DNA from: an uncultured Eubacteriales bacterium
GTDB lineage: Bacteria; Bacillota; Clostridia; Oscillospirales; Butyricicoccaceae
Length of the DNA: 14,066 nucleotides
Assembly: GCA_910579575.1 (NCBI GenBank)
Contig: CAJTUM010000033.1
Span: 1-14,066 of the forward strand
Direction: 5' to 3'
In this document: piece after piece, positions 11,192 through 14,066 of the stretch
How positions within the stretch are numbered: position 1 is the first letter of the stretch
How the letters are laid out: the number at the start of each line of letters is the position of its first letter
Position numbers and translations under genes: made by a program
The notes under the pieces: generated by a model
Told to the model about the DNA's origin: nothing
The model's database searches: none
What the model saw: only the letters and a program-made list of their open reading frames with translations

Positions 11192-12355
11192 ATGCCGATT
11201 TGGAAAAACAATATTCTGGGATTTTTGCCGGAGACGGAATGGCTGAGCGTGCCCTTTACCCCTTACCGGCAGAACGACCCCATTGACGGGCTGTTCGGCG
11301 ACCAGCGGACGGAAAACCTGACCGCCGCCTGGCAGTCCATTGCGGCGGAATACCAGGTCCCCATGATGGCCCAGTTCCACGCATTTGACACCGAGGCCCA
11401 GACCACCTTCCGCATTCCTGTGGATTCCCACAGCATTGAAAAGGGCCTGATTAAGGTGAGGATCAACCAGTCGGAGCGGATGCGGGCGCTGCAGGGAGCC
11501 GGCGTCGTGCAGGACGAGGCTCTACGGGACGCGGCGCTCAACGACGGATTCCGGCTGGCGGAGCAGGTTTTCACCCGCTCGAAGGTAGCCAAAAACGAGC
11601 TGCTGGCCACGGGCAAGATGACGATTGCGGAAAACAACCTGAGTTTGACGGTGGATTACGGCGTGGCGGAGGATCAGACCGCCTTTGAGCTGGACCTTTC
11701 GCCGGAGGCGGATATCCCCGCCCAGCTCCAGGCCATTGTGGACGCGGCGCTGGCCAAGGGCGTGACGCTGACCGGCTTTGTCACAGCCCGGAAAAACCTG
11801 ACCAAAATGCGCAACAACGCCGCGCTGCAAAAGGCGATCAACGGCAATATCGGCGCGGGAGCGCTGGTTTCCACGATCGGCCTCAGCGGCTATCTGGAGA
11901 CGGAATTCGGCCTGAGCCGGGTGATTACCAACGACCTGACCTATGGCGCGGACGCCAAAATCGGCGGCGACGGCCGGCCTGTGATCACAAACAAGCGGTA
12001 TTTCCCGGAGGATACCTTCTCCTTCTTCGCCGCGGCGCAATCCGGCCATGTGGGCGTGGGGCTGTGGGGCGACCCGCCCGAGGCCACTGTGGGGACCTTG
12101 GCCACAGGCGGAAACAGCGCCAGCCATCCCTATGTCTATATCGACCAGTGGACAGAAGACGACCCCAAGGTGCTGTGGACCAAGGCCAGCGGCCTGTTTA
12201 TCCCGGTGCTGTATAACCCCTCCAGCCTGTGGATCGCCAAGGTGAAGAGCGGAGAGAGCGGAGCCGGCGCGGCCCGCCTGACGGAGCTCGCCGGGCAAGA
12301 GGCCGCCGGGAAAGAGGCCGCCGCCAAAACCGCGGCTAAGACCGCTGCGAAATAG
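11192..12355 (+). CDS. Phage major capsid protein (gpE-like family)
   Basis: A 387-residue protein that forms the head shell. The sequence follows the lambda gpE-like capsid family: GLFGDQRTENLTAAWQSIAAEYQVPMMAQFHAFDTEA near the N-terminus, KVRINQSERM and DEALRDAALNDGFRLAEQVFTRSKVAKNELLATGK in the spine region, a central FVTARKNLTKMRNN, and a C-terminal NKRYFPEDTFSFFAA, then PYVYIDQWTEDDPKVLWTK and FIPVLYNPSSLW. ATG 11192 with GAGGAGAGAG is used; the frame opens earlier but would overlap the upstream gene. The tail (KEAAAKTAAKTAAK) is a Lys/Ala-rich extension, probably disordered. Confidence 0.92.
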   Translation: MPIWKNNILGFLPETEWLSVPFTPYRQNDPIDGLFGDQRTENLTAAWQSIAAEYQVPMMAQFHAFDTEAQTTFRIPVDSHSIEKGLIKVRINQSERMRALQGAGVVQDEALRDAALNDGFRLAEQVFTRSKVAKNELLATGKMTIAENNLSLTVDYGVAEDQTAFELDLSPEADIPAQLQAIVDAALAKGVTLTGFVTARKNLTKMRNNAALQKAINGNIGAGALVSTIGLSGYLETEFGLSRVITNDLTYGADAKIGGDGRPVITNKRYFPEDTFSFFAAAQSGHVGVGLWGDPPEATVGTLATGGNSASHPYVYIDQWTEDDPKVLWTKASGLFIPVLYNPSSLWIAKVKSGESGAGAARLTELAGQEAAGKEAAAKTAAKTAAK

Positions 12356-12357
12356 CC

Positions 12358-12807
12358 ATGCTGGAGCAGGTTTTGGGGGAGATTCACAACTGGTTCCGGG
12401 CGCGGGACGAAATGGACGGCGTTCGCCCCGGGGTCTATGCCATTGAGGGCGGCCGGTTGGCGCTGCCCTTCCTCCAGCCCGGCCAATATTACCGGGTTTG
12501 CGGCAGCTTGTTCAACGACGGGCTGCACAAGTATGGCGACGAGGCCGACCGGCTGACCGACGAGACCTTTGACGGGGCTATCTGGGCGCTGGCTGTGCCA
12601 AAGGCAGTGGTTGAGCTGGCGGAGGAAATCGCCGCCTGGCAGAAACAATACGGCGCGGCGGCGGCAAGCCCCTACCAGAGCGAGAGCTTTGGGGGATACA
12701 GCTATACCATGGCCGGCGGCGACAGCCAAGCGGGGGCCGCCAGCAGAGGCTGGCAGAGGGCCTTCCGCAGCCGGCTGAACCAATGGAGACGGCTGAGGGA
12801 GAGATGA
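12358..12807 (+). CDS. Head-tail connector (adaptor) protein
   Basis: A 149-residue protein directly after the capsid gene, the position of the ring protein that binds the portal. It is helical at the N-terminus (VLGEIHNWFRARDEM) and carries AVPKAVVELAEEIAAWQKQYG, a SESFGGYSYT motif and a C-terminal WQRAFRSRLNQWRRLRER, a combination common in connector proteins of Firmicutes siphophages. ATG 12358 lies 2 bp after the capsid stop. Its stop is followed immediately by an A7 run that belongs to the minus-strand terminator of cassette D. Confidence 0.85.
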   Translation: MLEQVLGEIHNWFRARDEMDGVRPGVYAIEGGRLALPFLQPGQYYRVCGSLFNDGLHKYGDEADRLTDETFDGAIWALAVPKAVVELAEEIAAWQKQYGAAAASPYQSESFGGYSYTMAGGDSQAGAASRGWQRAFRSRLNQWRRLRER

Positions 12808-12833
12808 AAAAAAGAGGCGGGTTCCCCCGCCTC
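12807..12833 (-). terminator. Minus-strand intrinsic terminator of cassette D
   Basis: Minus-strand stem GAGGCGGG/CCCGCCTC, 8 bp, loop GGAA, then T7. It ends the 49-aa gene 5 bp after its stop and starts exactly at the stop codon of the connector gene on the other strand. Confidence 0.88.
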
Positions 12834-12838
12834 CCCGC

Positions 12839-12988
12839 TCATTGTTCCAGGCCCTGGATATAGGCCACGATCAGCTTTTCCAGCTCCTCCGGCGTATAGG
12901 TTTTATCCGGCGCGTCGGAGCGGAAAATTTGAAGCAAGTCATAAGCCATGGATTTATGGGCCATGATGCTCTCTTTTTCCGTCGGCAT
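12839..12988 (-). CDS. Small hypothetical protein of cassette D
   Basis: A 49-residue protein, PTEKESIMAHKSMAYDLLQI followed by FRSDAPDKTYTPEELEKLIV and ending AYIQGLEQ. It starts at ATG 12986-12988 with AAAGGAGG 8 bp upstream and a promoter at 13020-13048. It is opposite in strand to the head genes, and its terminator follows at once. The sequence predicts two helices separated by a DAPDKTYTPEE turn. The helical TPEELEKLI segment is seen in several small orphan proteins of clostridial mobile elements. Function is unknown. The complete transcription unit makes a real gene likely, although it is under 60 codons. Confidence 0.78.
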   Translation of the reverse strand: MPTEKESIMAHKSMAYDLLQIFRSDAPDKTYTPEELEKLIVAYIQGLEQ

Positions 12989-13019
12989 AGCAGCCCCTCC
13001 TTTGGGTTGGTTTACCACT

Positions 13020-13048
13020 ATTTTACTTGATTTTCAAAACTGCGTCAA
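13020..13048 (-). promoter_or_regulatory. Promoter of cassette D
   Basis: Minus strand TTGACG (13043-13048), a 17-bp spacer, TAAAAT (13020-13025). The spacer includes the inverted repeat TTGA-TTT-TCAA (13027-13037), and CTTGA/TCAAG at 13026-13030/13045-13049 frames it. Confidence 0.75.
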
Positions 13049-13072
13049 GCGGTTTGAGAAAGGGGAAACAAA

Positions 13073-13423
13073 ATGAGCCTATTGCAGGAAGGAATGGAGC
13101 CCTGCCGGCTGCTTGAGAAAAAGCGGGTCCCGGACGGGGAAGGCGGGCTTATGACAAGCTGGCAGGACGGGGCGGAGTTTATGGCCGCCGTCGTCTGCGA
13201 CCAAAACATGGAAGCACGCGTGGCGGAGAAAGAAGGGGTAACCAGCCTCTATACCGTCACCTGCGCCAAAGGGGCCAAGCTGGACTATCACGACGTGTTC
13301 AAGCGGCTGGGAGACGGAAAAATCTTCCGCGTCACCAGCGACGGCGACGACAAGAAGACCCCGGAGCGGGCCAGCTTCCAGGTGAGCCAGGTAACGGCGG
13401 AGAAATGGGAGCTGCCGGTATGA
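13073..13423 (+). CDS. Head closure/head-tail adaptor protein
   Basis: A 116-residue beta-rich protein of the head-closure type. It has CRLLEKKRVPDGEGGLMTSWQDGAEF near the start, a central VVCDQNMEARVAEKEGVTSLYTVT, then LDYHDVFKRLGDGKIFRVTSDGDDKKTPERASF, which is the typical layout of small barrel-like neck proteins. ATG 13073 is preceded by AAAGGGG and lies about 24 bp from the promoter of cassette D on the other strand. It would close the capsid and connect it to the tail. Its stop overlaps the next gene (ATGA). Confidence 0.82.
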   Translation: MSLLQEGMEPCRLLEKKRVPDGEGGLMTSWQDGAEFMAAVVCDQNMEARVAEKEGVTSLYTVTCAKGAKLDYHDVFKRLGDGKIFRVTSDGDDKKTPERASFQVSQVTAEKWELPV

Positions 13424-13791
13424 CCAAAGAGGCGGCGCTGTATCAATTCTTTTCCTCCTTCGGGCTGGAGGCTTATGCGGAAACCGCTGTGCCGGAGGAC
13501 GCGGTTTTCCCCTACCTGACCTATCAGATAGTCACCTCCGCCTTTGAAGAGGGGGAGGTTTCCCTGACGGTCAACCTCTGGTATCACACCGAGGGGGAGG
13601 CTGCGCCCAACGCGAAGGCCCGGGAGATCTCCAAGGTGATCGGCCAAGGGGGCGTGGTTTTGCTCTGCGACGGGGGCTATATCTGGCTCAAGCGGGGCTC
13701 CCCCTTCTGCCAGAACCTCAGCGACCAGACCGACCGGGGAATCAAGCGGCGATACATCAACGTCACGGCGGAGTATCTGACGCAGGATTAG
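13420..13791 (+). CDS. Tail terminator-like protein
   Basis: A 123-residue protein that would cap the tail tube and join it to the neck. The pattern FPYLTYQIVTSAFEEGEVSLTVNLWYHTEGEAAPNAKAREIS and LKRGSPFCQNLSDQTDRGIKRRYINVTAEY matches a conserved small protein of clostridial siphophages placed between head closure and major tail protein. The start at 13420 (ATGA overlap, GGGAG upstream) is preferred to ATG 13405. No HK97 gp10-like gene lies between this gene and the head-closure gene. A repeat element follows instead of the expected major tail gene. Confidence 0.8.
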   Translation: MTKEAALYQFFSSFGLEAYAETAVPEDAVFPYLTYQIVTSAFEEGEVSLTVNLWYHTEGEAAPNAKAREISKVIGQGGVVLLCDGGYIWLKRGSPFCQNLSDQTDRGIKRRYINVTAEYLTQD

Positions 13792-13833
13792 TTGGGGCGG
13801 GAATCCCTCTGCCCAAGGTGGAGTTGGGAGGCA

Positions 13834-14030
13834 GGAATCCCTCCACCACTGGCTGCGCCAGCGGTCCCCCTCCCTTTGGCAAGGGAGGCTTACGACGGAC
13901 GGGGGCGCGGCTTAGAAAAGCCCCCGCTGGGACGGCGGAGGGGCCCTTGCTATAAGACAGGGCCGCGGCATAGGCGAGCCCCCCTTGCCAAAGGGGGGAG
14001 GAGCCAGCGGAGCTGGCGGAGGGGGGATTC
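13834..14030. repeat. Intergenic repeat element with imperfect inverted ends
   Basis: A 197-bp non-coding element. Its left arm (13834-13890) and right arm (13977-14030) are imperfect inverted repeats. Both contain CCCTTTGGCAAGGG or its complement, a CTGGC...GCCAG sub-hairpin and GGAATCC/GGATTC-type ends. GGAATCCCTC also occurs at 13800 and the window ends in GGAATC, so copies may be nested or in tandem. Elements of this look are, from memory, repeated in intergenic sites of Oscillospiraceae genomes. No gene is seen in it. Confidence 0.75.
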
Positions 14031-14066
14031 ATCCTCGCACACAGGCTCCGTTGGGGGGGAGGAATC

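Noticed and set aside
11522..12298. 258-aa minus-strand frame within the capsid gene
   Set aside because: Shadow of the major capsid gene, no independent support.
1..14066. CRISPR array, tRNA or rRNA
   Set aside because: No regularly spaced repeats with spacers and no tRNA-like cloverleaf or rRNA sequence could be seen; the repeats present are pairs, not arrays.

Overview
This window is the left part of the structural (packaging and head) region of a tailed siphophage-type prophage. The host is probably a GC-rich, gut-type clostridium of the Oscillospiraceae kind. The reasons are AGGAGG-like ribosome sites, frequent TTG and GTG starts, phage families usual for Clostridia, and at the right edge an imperfect inverted-repeat element built around CCCTTTGGCAAGGG, a type I associate from memory with intergenic repeats of these genomes. 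The host call is inference. No tRNA, rRNA, integrase or CRISPR array is visible.

Layout. Positions 3-762 hold the end of an upstream gene, an XRE-type HTH protein and a small Cys-rich protein, chained by ATGA/GTGA overlaps. Positions 775-1307 are a self-contained cassette (A) with its own promoter, two small genes and a terminator. An XRE regulator (1325) and a hairpin-rich non-coding stretch (1538-1761) lead into the packaging genes: small terminase (1762), a 60-aa hypothetical (2129), large terminase (2302) and portal (3626). Cassette B (5021-6028) then carries a Panacea/DUF4065 antitoxin and a partner toxin. Next come a MuF/SPP1 gp7-type minor head protein with a JAB/JAMM-like C-terminal domain (6154-7641), three small genes including a YjcQ-like one, an HK97 gp10-like protein (8460), a 126-bp four-hairpin insert and a 47-aa protein. 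Cassette C (9109-10092, minus strand) holds a second, paralogous Panacea toxin-antitoxin pair. A terminator-like leader precedes the scaffold (10218), decoration-like protein (10819), major capsid (11192) and head-tail connector (12358). Cassette D (12807-13048, minus strand) encodes one 49-aa protein. Head closure (13073) and tail terminator-like (13420) genes follow, then the repeat element.

The main observation is that the late operon is interrupted by four independent transcription units (moron-like cassettes), each with a sigma-A-type promoter and an intrinsic terminator. Cassettes A and B share nearly the same ends: a 29-bp left repeat (25/29 identical) and a 12-bp-stem terminator on the right. 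The core of the left end is the reverse complement of the terminator 5' arm, so the cassettes are bounded by about 14-bp inverted repeats. The left end lies just upstream of the internal promoter, so only read-through RNA would carry it. This suggests a terminator whose strength depends on where transcription began.

Other insertions are marked by exact direct repeats: 21 bp around a two-gene block (7868/8459) and 18 bp around the hairpin element (8841/8985). The core genes work together in capsid assembly and DNA packaging. The accessory genes look like toxin-antitoxin, toxin/immunity and regulatory cargo.
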